The notes: generated by a model not told the origin, from the letters alone. Positions 32,579-41,022 are shown, counted from the first letter of the stretch. The stretch: DNA of 64,000 bases from Pseudomonas sp. GOM6 (GCF_029537485.1 NZ_JARPUS010000005.1:1-64000), one strand, 5' to 3'. Translations and numbers: made by a program.

Positions 32579-33634
32579 ATGTTCACTGAAGAAAGCCTGG
32601 TTTTAACGCTGCAGTACATCGCCTACATCTTTCTGCTTCCGCCAGTAGTAATCCTGGTCTTGGACCGAATCACGGGTTACCTGGCCAAGGACGTGTTCGG
32701 GGTATATCAAGCCACTGGGATCGTCGGTACTCCCATTCACGAGCTGGCCCATGCCTCTGCGTGCTTGCTGTTTGGCATGCGCATCGTCGAAATGAAGCTC
32801 TACAAGCCAAACCGTGAGACTGGCCAGCTGGGGTACGTCAACTTCGCGTACAGGCCGGGCTCAACCTTTCACGCGGTAGGGTTGGTGATCCAGGGTATTG
32901 CTCCGTTGCTTATGGCCTACGCCATCTTCATCGTGGTCATCCCATGGGGGCGGGCGCCAGAAACTCTGCTGCACGCGTTCGAGCTCTCCGATGCCTCTCC
33001 TACGTACCAGCATGCTATCGCTGGCGCCTCGGCACTCCTCATCGGGAATCTCATGGACGGTGCAAGGGGATTCTTGTGGTTTCTGATTGCCATGATCATT
33101 GGCCTTCATGCGATGCCCAGCTGGGCGGATATCCGGATAGCGTTCAAAGGAATGTGCACGCTCCTTGCTGTGGCCATCGGTTTTTCAGCCCTGTCGCAAA
33201 TCGACATCAGCTTCTTGCCGCCGGGAATTCAGGATGCAATCTCGGTGATTCTTGGTCTGATCCTTAAGGGCTTCTTCTGGACGCTGGAACAGCTGACATA
33301 CGCAGTTACGCTGGTGACAGCCGTGGCGGTGGTGAGTATTTTCACCTTCCTGTTTATCCCGGCCATGGTGGTGAAGTGCTATCGGCTCGTTACGGGCAAG
33401 CCTGCGCCAGTCCACGCCTCCGCTCCTGCACAAGGGCCAGTAATGGGGGGTACTCCAGTGGACCCCGGCGCTGCAGCACTTCAAGCTCTTGGAGCCATGG
33501 TTTTAGCTCAGCATGGCCAGGTGGGCAGGTCGGAACATGGCGGAATGCATGTCTCTCACTCGGGATTGGTTCCTGGGCAGACATCGGCGATCCAAAGCAA
33601 GGGCGACAGCAACCTGACCGGCCGTAACCATTGA
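32579..33634 (+). CDS. Membrane-embedded HExxH metalloprotease-like protein, 351 aa
   Basis: The zinc-binding motif H54-E-L-A-H58 sits in a hydrophobic stretch (GTPIHELAHASACLLFG) near the second membrane segment. At least six further spans follow (~95-125, 145-185, 195-215, 230-290). This is the arrangement of intramembrane M50-type or related proteases, although the third M50 ligand (N/D-P-D-G) is only loosely suggested by LMDGARG. A Gly/His/Ser-rich C-terminal tail is likely disordered. The ATG has AGGAGA upstream. It is divergent from the envelope operon and could process one of its proteins. Confidence 0.6.
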   Translation: MFTEESLVLTLQYIAYIFLLPPVVILVLDRITGYLAKDVFGVYQATGIVGTPIHELAHASACLLFGMRIVEMKLYKPNRETGQLGYVNFAYRPGSTFHAVGLVIQGIAPLLMAYAIFIVVIPWGRAPETLLHAFELSDASPTYQHAIAGASALLIGNLMDGARGFLWFLIAMIIGLHAMPSWADIRIAFKGMCTLLAVAIGFSALSQIDISFLPPGIQDAISVILGLILKGFFWTLEQLTYAVTLVTAVAVVSIFTFLFIPAMVVKCYRLVTGKPAPVHASAPAQGPVMGGTPVDPGAAALQALGAMVLAQHGQVGRSEHGGMHVSHSGLVPGQTSAIQSKGDSNLTGRNH

Positions 33635-33638
33635 GTTT

Positions 33639-33663
33639 GGCCCGCCTGCAGGGGGCAAATTAA
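33639..33663 (+). promoter_or_regulatory. C4/G4-type upstream element for the gene at 33700
   Basis: GCCC-GCCTGCA-GGGGG-CAAATTAA, 44 bp before the ATG. CAGCAT lies 33 nt after the G run, which would give an almost leaderless transcript. Confidence 0.45.
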
Positions 33664-33699
33664 CCCTCTGCAGCGCAGGCCAGATGGCAGCATTACTCT

Positions 33700-34251
33700 A
33701 TGAAACGACTTCTCCTTATCGCCCTATTGCCGGCTGTTGTGCTCGGTTCGGCCGAGCCTCATGTTGATGCAGCCAGAATGCTTGCCCATGGCATCTCGAC
33801 CGGTGACCAGATCATCGTCGGAAACGCTCTTGCTGAACTGCGCAGTCTCTCTTGTAAGGGGGACCCGCAAGCTTCCGAACTGCTCGGGGAAAAATACTTC
33901 TCCGGGCGAGAGGAGTTTGCTGCAGACCCTAACAAGGCAGAGCTATTCCTAACGCACGCAGCTAAGCATGGAGTGAAGGGCTCCGCCATTACTCTGGTGA
34001 TGCATTACCTCAAGAGCCCACCCACCGCGCAAACGCTACGTGAGGCTGCCATCTGGCTTCGCGTGGCCCGGATCGAGGAAGAGGCTGATTCGCCGCGCTA
34101 CCGCCTGGCCGAAAGTGGAATGAAGGTGGCGAGTGCTGGAAATCCAAACCTTCTCCCTGTCGAGGATGAGGTTGCCAGGGAGGCAGCTTTGATCCTCCAC
34201 GCGATTCGGAACGATCTTTTGGCCGGGGAGCCCGGCCCCTGTCAGACATGA
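33700..34251 (+). CDS. Exported Sel1-like repeat protein, 183 aa
   Basis: A signal peptide (residues 1-18) is followed by helix pairs with the Sel1 pattern (DPQASELLGEKYFSG...DPNKAELFLTHAAKHG...AITLVMHY). Sel1 repeats mediate protein-protein contacts in the periplasm. The 3' end overlaps the convergent 34242 gene by 10 bp. It may serve the envelope complex encoded just to its left. Confidence 0.65.
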   Translation: MKRLLLIALLPAVVLGSAEPHVDAARMLAHGISTGDQIIVGNALAELRSLSCKGDPQASELLGEKYFSGREEFAADPNKAELFLTHAAKHGVKGSAITLVMHYLKSPPTAQTLREAAIWLRVARIEEEADSPRYRLAESGMKVASAGNPNLLPVEDEVAREAALILHAIRNDLLAGEPGPCQT

Positions 34252-34835
34252 TCTTTATCGAGTAGCACGGCTCGCTCAATCAGATTGACCAACTCAGTCA
34301 GTCGAGTCGCGTCGAGGACCTGCTTTGTGTATGCCCGGATAGGGCGGTAGCCGAGCGAGACAAATAGATTCTGCCTGTCACGATCGGACTGGAACGCTTT
34401 CTTAGACCTGTGAAAGGCGAACCCGTCCATTTCCACGACGACATAGGGAGGGATGAAGATGTCAGCGCTAAACTCTCTGCCTGGCACCAGATCTACAGCC
34501 TCCCACTGAACTCGCCCGGGCAGCCTCGCGCAGAGCGCGTCGAAAAGTATCTTCTGCGGGGACGTTTCCTGCTCCACATAGCCCTTTGAGCCGGCGGCAA
34601 GACCTCTACCGGCGGTTCTGGCTCTGTCCTTTCCTGCTTCATCCATGATGGCGTTGGCTTGGTGGGCTTTGGATTCGCGAGCGCCCTCGCTTAAGGCCTG
34701 CAATTTTGCTTGGTTGAGGCTTGCAACTGCCTTGCTAAGGACTGGCTGGCCACGTCTGGATGTGGTCGATATCGTCTTGCCGTCGCTCGGATCAATCAGG
34801 CCGAGCCTGACAGCCTCATCTGGGGAAATGCGCAT
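34242..34835 (-). CDS. DUF2726/DUF559-type endonuclease-like protein, 197 aa
   Basis: The C-terminal ~110 residues carry the VSR/DUF2726 nuclease pattern: a Phe/Asp strand (EFSADIFIPPYVVVEMDGFAFH) with Asp and Glu at the catalytic positions, then a helix with DRDRQNLFVSLGYRPIRAYT. The N-terminus (ISPDEAVRLGLIDP) is a short motif often seen on such proteins. The ATG at 34835 has GAGGAG; an upstream extension is unsupported. It probably nicks or cleaves DNA, or is a repair relative. Confidence 0.68.
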   Translation of the reverse strand: MRISPDEAVRLGLIDPSDGKTISTTSRRGQPVLSKAVASLNQAKLQALSEGARESKAHQANAIMDEAGKDRARTAGRGLAAGSKGYVEQETSPQKILFDALCARLPGRVQWEAVDLVPGREFSADIFIPPYVVVEMDGFAFHRSKKAFQSDRDRQNLFVSLGYRPIRAYTKQVLDATRLTELVNLIERAVLLDKDHV

Positions 34836-34929
34836 GCGTGCTCCTCTGTTTGAAGAGGAGGGTACGGAGCCCGCCAGATATGCAAGTCTGGTCAGGCATT
34901 GCAGGCAAGGGTCCATAGCCTATGGGCAC

Positions 34930-34952
34930 AAAAAAGGCCTCAAGATGAGGCC
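34930..34952 (-). terminator. Rho-independent terminator after csrA
   Basis: On the minus strand: GGCCTC/GAGGCC stem with a 5-nt loop, followed by TTTTTT. Confidence 0.8.
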
Positions 34953-34981
34953 CTCTCTGTGGATTCAACGTAACTGCCCAA

Positions 34982-35164
34982 TTACAAATTGCCCTGGGCC
35001 TTTTCCTTTTGAATCCGCTCGTAGATTTCCTGGCGATGAACCTGGAGCTCTTTTGGGGCATGGGCCCCCAATCGCACCTGGTTGCCCTTAACGCCGAGCA
35101 CCGTGATGGACACGTCATCACCAATATTGAGCGTCTCGCCGACGCGTCGAGTAAGAATCAGCAT
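34982..35164 (-). CDS. csrA: Carbon storage regulator CsrA/RsmA
   Basis: The 60-aa product matches CsrA over its length: [11 protein letters not shown], the [19 protein letters not shown] core and the RNA-contacting VHR-x-E-I-Y. CsrA dimers bind GGA motifs near ribosome-binding sites and repress or stabilise mRNAs. A plasmid-borne copy could rewire host post-transcriptional control or regulate plasmid genes. It lies 18 bp downstream of the HU gene on the same strand, likely one transcript, with a terminator after it. Confidence 0.95.
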   Translation of the reverse strand: MLILTRRVGETLNIGDDVSITVLGVKGNQVRLGAHAPKELQVHRQEIYERIQKEKAQGNL

Positions 35165-35181
35165 TGCTGGTGACTACTCGC

Positions 35182-35454
35182 TTAAGCGACGGCGTCTTTG
35201 AGCCCTTTCCCGGCCTTGAAGCCCGGAACCTTGGCACTTGCAATGGTGATCGGTTTGCCGGTAGCGGGGTTGCGGCCTGTACGCGCTGCGCGTTCTTTGA
35301 CAGTGAAAGTGCCGAAGCCTACCAGGGTGACATCGTCGCCGGCCTTCAGCGTTTCAGAGATGGTTTCGATAATCGCGTTCACGGCCTTGCCAGCATCAGC
35401 CTGGGTCATATCGGCGGCGGCTGCCACGGCCTGGACGAGCTCAGTCTTGTTCAT
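35182..35454 (-). CDS. hup: HU family nucleoid protein
   Basis: The 90-aa product has the HU/IHF fold signatures: MNKTELV, the FGTF-x-V core, the R-x-GRNPATG DNA-intercalating arm and a C-terminal [14 protein letters not shown]. It bends and compacts DNA and would help package this large plasmid. The ATG at 35454 has GGAG 7 nt upstream; the ATG two codons earlier is too close to it. Co-directional with csrA. Confidence 0.95.
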   Translation of the reverse strand: MNKTELVQAVAAAADMTQADAGKAVNAIIETISETLKAGDDVTLVGFGTFTVKERAARTGRNPATGKPITIASAKVPGFKAGKGLKDAVA

Positions 35455-35526
35455 TCTCATACTCCTAGTGACCCATCACGTTGTGGGCTGTTTGATAATA
35501 AGGGGGCTGCAAAAAATGCAACTGCT

Positions 35527-35718
35527 CTATACGGCAATAGGCGGTCGCAAACCAAAGTGACTCAATAGGTCCGAGAACTCACGTTGGTCATCGGTGAGGC
35601 TGTCGTATTCAGATGGGCTAGGGGGAACACCCATTTGAATCTTCACGCTGAAGCGCTCAATTCTAGCGCTCAAATCCAGCAGGCGCTGAATTTTTGCCTT
35701 ATCAGGGGTGTCCTTCAT
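35527..35718 (-). CDS. Hypothetical protein, 63 aa
   Basis: A short, helical, charged protein (DKAKIQRLLDLSARIERF). The start overlaps the stop of the 35715 gene (ATGA), implying coupling. No family recognised. It could be a partner of the 120-aa protein before it. Confidence 0.6.
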   Translation of the reverse strand: MKDTPDKAKIQRLLDLSARIERFSVKIQMGVPPSPSEYDSLTDDQREFSDLLSHFGLRPPIAV

Positions 35719-36077
35719 GTGTATGCGCCTGGTTGTAGCTGGAAAGGCTCAATGACGAATTCGAGCTCGACCGAAGCAATCGCAAAGAGGTTGTATATAG
35801 CACCCATGGTGCGCAGATTGTCGACCTTGAGCGGAGAGCTGGTGATCAGTTTGTTGATGGTCTCGCAAGCCTTGCTGGGAGGTAGGCCGCAAGCCTCAAG
35901 CTCAACGGCGGATACGGCAAGGTCATCGGATACATAATCGGCCTGAACACCCAGGTGAGCTGGATTGATAACAATCTGGTGCTCGTGGTTGGACATTGCC
36001 AGGTCAACAACCAAGGGTATTTCCGCCCCGCGGATCTCGATAAAGCCGGATGCCGCAATTGTTGTGCAAGAGCTCAT
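35715..36077 (-). CDS. Hypothetical protein, 120 aa
   Basis: Beta-rich N-terminus (SGFIEIRGAEIPLVVDL) and a helical C-terminal half (KACETINKLITSS). No family recognised. It starts 5 bp after the topA stop codon, with GGAAGTAG upstream, so it is probably expressed with topA. Confidence 0.6.
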   Translation of the reverse strand: MSSCTTIAASGFIEIRGAEIPLVVDLAMSNHEHQIVINPAHLGVQADYVSDDLAVSAVELEACGLPPSKACETINKLITSSPLKVDNLRTMGAIYNLFAIASVELEFVIEPFQLQPGAYT

Positions 36078-36082
36078 TCGTT

Positions 36083-38212
36083 CTACTTCCGCGCAGTGAT
36101 TTTCTTGGTTTCAAGGTCGGGCTTGCCGTCCTGGTCATTGAAGCTGGCCTTGCATCGCGGGAAACCTCCACAGCTCCAAAATAGACCGTTTGTTCCCTTT
36201 CGCTGCCGTAGCTTGTGCTTGCCGCACTTCGGGCAATCTTCAGCGGACTCGATGACAGGAGCTGAAGTGTCCTTGGTGCGTATCGTGGTGAGGTCGGGCT
36301 CTGGTTCCTTTCCTCGACCAGCCAGATCATTGCAGCTTGCCGTGCAGGTCGGGTAGGCAGTGCATGACCAGTAGTGGCCCGAGCTGCCCTTGCGCCGCAC
36401 CAGGCTGCCTTTGCCACAGGCCGGACACTCCGTGAGGTCGCCAAATGCTTCCTTTCGGGCTGCGGCGATTGTTGCGTGGTCAAGGGTGGCATTTACCGCT
36501 TCTACCTCCCGGCTGAGAATCTCGTGCTGGTACTTCACAACTGTTAGATACGACGTTTGGCCAGCGGCGATCTTGTCCAGGCCTCCTTCCATGATTCGCG
36601 TGAAGTCCAGACTGGCAAAGCTGAACTTGTCTGAGAGCAAGTCTGCTACTTTGACGCCAAGTGGCGTAGCGTGGACTTTCTTTGCCTTCACCTCGATGTA
36701 GCCGCGATCGATGATGATCTTGATGATGCTGGCGAAGGTGGAAGGGCGGCCGATCCCGTGTCGCTCAAGTTCTCGCACAAGGCTCGCAATAGTCAGCCTG
36801 GCCGGTGGCTTTGTTGTTGCGGTGATTGCTTCTCCCTTCAAGCAAGAGACGCGGGCCCCTTCTTGAAGCTCAGGTAGGTCACTTTCCGATCCTTCATCCT
36901 CGGACTCATCTTTTTCGTTTCCATCGTCGTCTTCGCCAGGCCGCTCAGGGGTGAGTTTTAGCCAGCCCTCGGATAGAAGGGTTCGCCCCCGAGCAATGAA
37001 CTGCAGGTTTTGGCCCTGGACTTTGAGGGCGCTGACCAGAATCGCGGTGGTGGAAAAGTACTTTGCTGGCTCCATTTGGGACGCCACCGCCCGCTCCCAA
37101 ATCAGCCTGTAAAGTTTCCCAGCATGGCTGTCGGCCGGGAACTCAGAGGGTTGTTTGTTGCTTATGTCGGTCGGGCGTATGGCTTCGTGAGCCTCTTGGG
37201 CCCCTTCCTTTGAGTTCCAGGTGTTGCGCACATCAGGTACGCCAAACCCGTTGCTTCGAAGCCACTGCCTGATCTCTTCAGAAGCACCTTCTTCGAGGTT
37301 GAGGGAGTCTGTCCTGTGGTAGGTAACGAGCCCATGATCGAACAGCGACTGAGCTGCGGCCATCGTTTCGTCCACGCCGAGGCCTAGCTTCGTATTTGCG
37401 ACTTGCTGCAGGAGGCTTGTGCTGAATGGTGACGGAGGCTTTCGGAAGGTCTCTTTGCGATCAACTTTGTAGATCATGAACTGATTTTGCTGCTGGAGAG
37501 CGCCAGCAACCTGAGTCACAAAAGCTTGGTCCGTGAAGTGCTCGGTTTCGTCCAGGCCAAGGGCCTTCTGCAGAGGCTTGTGCTGCCATGATGCGCTCCA
37601 GGTTGTCCCTTGTTTCCCTGGCCAGGGAAAGACTGCCTTGAGCTTGTAGTGGTCGATTGGCTTGAAGCCTGCAATAGCACGATCGGCCAATACCACCATG
37701 AGAACGGCCGGTGTTTGCACGCGGCCTGCAGACATGGCTGTGACGCCGCCGGTCATGGTCTTCAGCAAGGGGGATACTGTGTAGCCAACCAGTCGATCGA
37801 GTACTCGCCGAGCCTCCTGGGCCGCGACCAGGGCCATATCGATCTCGCCGGGGTTGTTGATCGCCTGTTTGATGGCGTCCTTCGTGATCGAGTTGAACTT
37901 GACCCGCTTGTAGGACTTCAGTCGCAAGCTATCCAGAAGGTGCCAGGCAATGGCTTCACCTTCGCGATCTGGGTCGGTTGCCAGTAGCACCTGGTCAGCC
38001 TCTTGAGCGGCCTTCTTCAGTCTTGCAATTACTGGTTGAGACCGTTTGGAGGCAACGTACTTAGGCCTAAAGCTTGGCGGCTCAACGCCCATTTCATCAT
38101 CCGGTAGATCCCGGATGTGTCCGACTGAGGCCATGACCTTGTAACCGCTGCCAAGGTAGGACTCGATCTTCTTCGTTTTATTTGGGGACTCAACAATAAT
38201 CAGGGTTGTCAT
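36083..38212 (-). CDS. topA: DNA topoisomerase I (type IA)
   Basis: The 709-aa product has the TOPRIM start TTLIIVESPNKTKKIE, DPDREGEAIAWH, the active-site V-T-Y298-H-R-T-D-S and the downstream ATTKPPARLTIASLVRELERHGIGRPST block. Two C-terminal Cys4 zinc ribbons (CPACG...C and CPKCG...C) follow. It relaxes negative supercoils by single-strand passage. A plasmid-borne copy may serve replication or transfer of the large plasmid. An acidic linker (DDDGNEKDESEDEGSESD) lies near residue ~430. Upstream is a C4/G4 element oriented toward this gene. Confidence 0.95.
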   Translation of the reverse strand: MTTLIIVESPNKTKKIESYLGSGYKVMASVGHIRDLPDDEMGVEPPSFRPKYVASKRSQPVIARLKKAAQEADQVLLATDPDREGEAIAWHLLDSLRLKSYKRVKFNSITKDAIKQAINNPGEIDMALVAAQEARRVLDRLVGYTVSPLLKTMTGGVTAMSAGRVQTPAVLMVVLADRAIAGFKPIDHYKLKAVFPWPGKQGTTWSASWQHKPLQKALGLDETEHFTDQAFVTQVAGALQQQNQFMIYKVDRKETFRKPPSPFSTSLLQQVANTKLGLGVDETMAAAQSLFDHGLVTYHRTDSLNLEEGASEEIRQWLRSNGFGVPDVRNTWNSKEGAQEAHEAIRPTDISNKQPSEFPADSHAGKLYRLIWERAVASQMEPAKYFSTTAILVSALKVQGQNLQFIARGRTLLSEGWLKLTPERPGEDDDGNEKDESEDEGSESDLPELQEGARVSCLKGEAITATTKPPARLTIASLVRELERHGIGRPSTFASIIKIIIDRGYIEVKAKKVHATPLGVKVADLLSDKFSFASLDFTRIMEGGLDKIAAGQTSYLTVVKYQHEILSREVEAVNATLDHATIAAARKEAFGDLTECPACGKGSLVRRKGSSGHYWSCTAYPTCTASCNDLAGRGKEPEPDLTTIRTKDTSAPVIESAEDCPKCGKHKLRQRKGTNGLFWSCGGFPRCKASFNDQDGKPDLETKKITARK

Positions 38213-38271
38213 GCGTACTGGCACCTCGCTTGAGAGCTAAGGTGCCATCGCTATCCCGATGAGTGTTGGTC

Positions 38272-38295
38272 GATTTGACCCCAAAAATGGGCTAA
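38272..38295 (-). promoter_or_regulatory. C4/G4-type upstream element for topA
   Basis: On the minus strand: GCCC-ATTTTT-GGGG-TCAAATCG, 66 bp before the topA start. A TAGCGA hexamer follows 26 nt later, closer than in most other copies. Confidence 0.5.
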
Positions 38296-38507
38296 AGCTG
38301 CCCTGCCAGATTCTTCGTGCCCGCATTAAGGACCGCCCGAACGTGGAAGCGATCATGCTCGGCATCGCCCCGTGCACTTGCCTGGCGCATCGCGTCGGTG
38401 GCCTTGTCAGCCATGTCAATCGCAACCATCAGCTCGCACTGGCCAAGCTTTGACAGCTCGGTTGCTGACACAGACTGTGGGTGGCGTCTTTGGCTTTTCC
38501 TGTTCAT
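38292..38507 (-). CDS. Hypothetical protein, 71 aa
   Basis: A small basic, helical protein (ELMVAIDMADKATDAMRQASARGDAEHDRFHV). The ATG has GGTGAG upstream. No family recognised. It overlaps the topA upstream element at its 3' end. Confidence 0.5.
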   Translation of the reverse strand: MNRKSQRRHPQSVSATELSKLGQCELMVAIDMADKATDAMRQASARGDAEHDRFHVRAVLNAGTKNLAGQL

Positions 38508-38550
38508 GTCTCACCGTCCACTATGGGTATTCTGCTGCCGGCAGGCTGCA

Positions 38551-39051
38551 TCAAAGTGACCTGCTGGGGATTAGCCGGCCGCGAGGGCAGTTATCCTTCT
38601 TCGGGCACATGATGCAGTGGTGCTCCGGCGCAGGCTTAGGCCTGGCTCTGAGTCCGAATTTCTTCAGCTCCCAGTAGCGGTTCCAGAGTGCAATGACCTG
38701 GCTGCCGCTGAGCAGGTTCACCGCAATGTACTGCACCTTTTTTCCACTCACGCACCGGACATAACCGGAGCTCGAAACCGGAATAGACCTGCCGAACAAG
38801 CGTGCGCTGATGCGCGACAGGATGAACGCATAAACTGACAGCTGAATGATGTCCTTCACGAATACCCGTGGCTGCTTCCGGGTTTTCGTGTCTACCGGAA
38901 TCAGCCAGCCGCGGGAGTAGAAGACCTGGTCAACCCGGCCGTGCATTGGTACTGGGAGGGTTGTGCCGATATCGCTTTCTGAAAGCACCAGCCGAGCGCC
39001 GGACAGCGGCTCGGGCAGGATTTCCTGCCAAGCTCCTAAGTGTCGACTCAC
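38551..39051 (-). CDS. PD-(D/E)XK nuclease-like protein with Cys cluster (Cas4/RecB-like)
   Basis: The product is 166 aa. The central motif is GRVDQVFYSRGWLIPVDTKTR: Asp at motif II and D-x-K-T at motif III. A KDIIQLSVYAFIL helix follows as in RecB-family nucleases. The C-terminal HHCIMCPKKDNCP cluster resembles the iron-sulphur or zinc cluster of Cas4/AddB-type nucleases, although a fourth Cys is not clearly placed. No CRISPR array or other cas genes are present. The GTG start is preceded by GAGGTG. It may act in plasmid DNA processing. Confidence 0.68.
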   Translation of the reverse strand: MSRHLGAWQEILPEPLSGARLVLSESDIGTTLPVPMHGRVDQVFYSRGWLIPVDTKTRKQPRVFVKDIIQLSVYAFILSRISARLFGRSIPVSSSGYVRCVSGKKVQYIAVNLLSGSQVIALWNRYWELKKFGLRARPKPAPEHHCIMCPKKDNCPRGRLIPSRSL

Positions 39052-39104
39052 GGGAACACCTCAAAATTACTCTTCATGACCTGAGAGTAACGGGCATTCA
39101 AAAG

Positions 39105-39122
39105 ATGCAACCCCTGAAGGGG
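39105..39122 (-). promoter_or_regulatory. C4/G4-type element before the Cas4/RecB-like gene
   Basis: On the minus strand: CCCC-TTCA-GGGG-TTGCATC, about 60 bp before the GTG start. The 4-nt loop makes it a weaker member. Confidence 0.4.
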
Positions 39123-39126
39123 TGGC

Positions 39127-39139
39127 AGAAGTTGCTTCT
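39127..39139. repeat. Dispersed palindrome copy 7 (AGAAGTTGCTTCT), intergenic
   Basis: One mismatch. Extends to GCAGAAG/CTTCTGC arms around TTG (39125-39141). It lies in the gap directly downstream of the ParB-like gene, one of only two well-matched intergenic copies. Confidence 0.75.
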
Positions 39140-39204
39140 GCGGATAGGGGGTGCTGGATTAGAAGGTGAGGGCCCGCCTGAAGCCGACCCTCACTTAGGG
39201 TAGG

Positions 39205-40224
39205 TTAGGCCTGCAGCGCCATCTGCTTGCTGGAGTCGCCTTCGCTTTTTGAAGCCTGTTCCTGGTCGGGCTCGTCAACCATGCTGGCCAACTTCATGAA
39301 GCTCTCATACACGTCGACGGGAATCTTTACCGCAACATTGCCGCTGCTATCAGGTTTGGCAGTGGCCATCAGGTGGCTTCGAAGTTGCGACACCTTGGGC
39401 ACCATTTGCTTCATGAAGGTCCTGGGCAAGGGGCGCTTCTTGAGGCTGATGTCCTTGGTTGTAATTCGCAGGGGCTGCTTGACTGTTGTAGATGCCGCCT
39501 CAGCGCTGGCCCCATCATTGGAGTCATCTTCATCATTTGCGCTTTTGGAGCCATCGACTGCACTGGAGGTTTCCTCTTCCTGCGTGCGCCTCGCAATCGC
39601 TTCGTTGAGGAGCTCAACCATGGCTGTAGCGCCATGTATGCGGTACATCTTGAGGGCAAACTGGGCATTGATAATGCCGTCCTCGATCATGGTCTGCACC
39701 TCCTGAGGGAGCGTCAGCAGCTTCATGGTTTCGCGGATGTTGGTGTCAGAGGTTTTGAGCTCTTTGGCAATCTCCAGGATCTCCCACCCCATGTTGCGAA
39801 GGCGCTGGTAGCCAACTGCACGTTGAATGGGCGTCAGCTTCAGAGAATCGTTCGAGGTGAGGAGGCGGATGTTGGCAACGTCGTCACTTCCCTTGAGCTC
39901 GATGACGCTCAAGCGTCGGATGCCGGCTCCGCGGGAGTTCGCGAGCTTGGCGGCGCGAAGTCGGCAGTGGCCATCGCGAACAAAGCAGCGGCCATCTTTG
40001 ATCTTTACTTCCAGGGGCGGCATTTGATCGCCACTCGCCCATGCTTCAGCCAGGCGCTCGATGTGGGCGACAGTGTCTGGGCGATCATAGTCGCGCAGGT
40101 TGAACCCTTCTTCCTCCTCCACGAGGTCTGGCGCGAGCCAAATCAGCTTGGTATCACCGACTAAGGATGAGTCTTCGGCCTTGTGCAGTTTCCAGAAGCT
40201 TTGAAGGTCGTTGATGGCTGCCAT
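39205..40224 (-). CDS. parB: ParB/KorB-like DNA-binding protein
   Basis: The product is 339 aa. A ParB/Srx-type N-terminal domain (residues ~65-115: MPPLEVKIKDGRCFVRDGHCRLRAAKLA) has the Arg-rich CTP/DNA-contact loop in the form DGHCRLRAA. A helix-turn-helix region follows (~130-195, LTPIQRAVGYQRLRNMGWEILEIAKELKTSDTNIRE), then an acidic linker and a C-terminal domain. No parA gene is adjacent, so it may be a transcription regulator or a ParB-like clamp rather than a partition protein. It is the best local candidate to bind the dispersed 13-bp palindrome. The start at 40224 avoids a 28-residue extension without support. Confidence 0.8.
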   Translation of the reverse strand: MAAINDLQSFWKLHKAEDSSLVGDTKLIWLAPDLVEEEEGFNLRDYDRPDTVAHIERLAEAWASGDQMPPLEVKIKDGRCFVRDGHCRLRAAKLANSRGAGIRRLSVIELKGSDDVANIRLLTSNDSLKLTPIQRAVGYQRLRNMGWEILEIAKELKTSDTNIRETMKLLTLPQEVQTMIEDGIINAQFALKMYRIHGATAMVELLNEAIARRTQEEETSSAVDGSKSANDEDDSNDGASAEAASTTVKQPLRITTKDISLKKRPLPRTFMKQMVPKVSQLRSHLMATAKPDSSGNVAVKIPVDVYESFMKLASMVDEPDQEQASKSEGDSSKQMALQA

Positions 40225-40237
40225 TGTCGTGATCCCG

Positions 40238-40438
40238 TTAGTTTGGTTTCTTGCCGGCGATTCGAAGATAAAGCTCACGTGCCGCAATCCCCGAGCAAAG
40301 CTCGACAATTAAGGCTCCAAGGAACTCCGCGCCGTTGCTCTCATCGGCCGACAAGCTGAGCAGCCAAAAGGTCAGCGGGATTGCTGCCAGGAAAAAGCCC
40401 AGAAGAAAGGGCAGGGCACCTTGATTTGATCTTTTCAA
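40238..40438 (-). CDS. Small two-span membrane protein, 66 aa
   Basis: TTG start with GAGG 7 nt upstream. Two hydrophobic segments (~8-28 and ~38-56) and a basic C-terminus (RIAGKKPN). No family recognised. It lies 13 bp before the ParB-like gene on the same strand. Confidence 0.5.
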   Translation of the reverse strand: MKRSNQGALPFLLGFFLAAIPLTFWLLSLSADESNGAEFLGALIVELCSGIAARELYLRIAGKKPN

Positions 40439-40504
40439 CGTATTGCCTCGTTCGTTGGTGGTCAGCGTACTGCAGATTTTGTGAATGCAAGTGCCGAGTC
40501 CCGA

Positions 40505-40524
40505 CCCCATTTGGGGGTCAAACT
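40505..40524 (+). promoter_or_regulatory. C4/G4 upstream element for the gene at 40588
   Basis: CCCC-ATTTG-GGGG-TCAAACT, 70 bp before the ATG. ATAGCG lies 34 nt after the GGGG (40551). Confidence 0.6.
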
Positions 40525-40587
40525 AACCACCACATGGGTGTTGTTTTGTCATAGCGTCTCGACATCAATCCGACTGGCAGCGATCCA

Positions 40588-41022
40588 ATGAAAACACGCC
40601 CATCTAATCTTGCAACCCGTGCAAGACCTACTGCCGCAAGCGTTAGCTCTGCAGAGCGGGCAATCCACGAGGGCGAGAAAACCATTGGTGAGATCTCGAA
40701 GTTAGTGAATTTTGATGACCTTGACCTGGATATTGATTTCACTCGGTCGCTTCCGACAGCAAGCCGGCGTCCGGCTGCGGCCAAGTCCGGCAATACTGGC
40801 GGGCCGTTTTCTGCTGACAGCCCCCTGAACAATGCGCCGTTGTCTGTTGTTGCGTTGCCCGATGTAGCTTTCTTCGATCAGGAACTCTGGGGCCTGCAAC
40901 TGCGCGTGCTCATGCCTGCGGTGATGGGGCTGGGGTTTGCTGCAGGGATTTGCATTGGCTATGCCCTCTACGGCACGCCTATGCATGCAGCGATTATTGG
41001 TGCCTTCCCGTTCTTGGGGTGA
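40588..41022 (+). CDS. Hypothetical protein with C-terminal membrane segment, 144 aa
   Basis: An N-terminal basic, Ser/Thr-rich region is followed by an acidic patch (FDDLDLDIDF) and a C-terminal hydrophobic segment (VMGLGFAAGICIGYALYG...AAIIGAFPFLG), which may be one or two spans. No family recognised. Confidence 0.58.
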   Translation: MKTRPSNLATRARPTAASVSSAERAIHEGEKTIGEISKLVNFDDLDLDIDFTRSLPTASRRPAAAKSGNTGGPFSADSPLNNAPLSVVALPDVAFFDQELWGLQLRVLMPAVMGLGFAAGICIGYALYGTPMHAAIIGAFPFLG

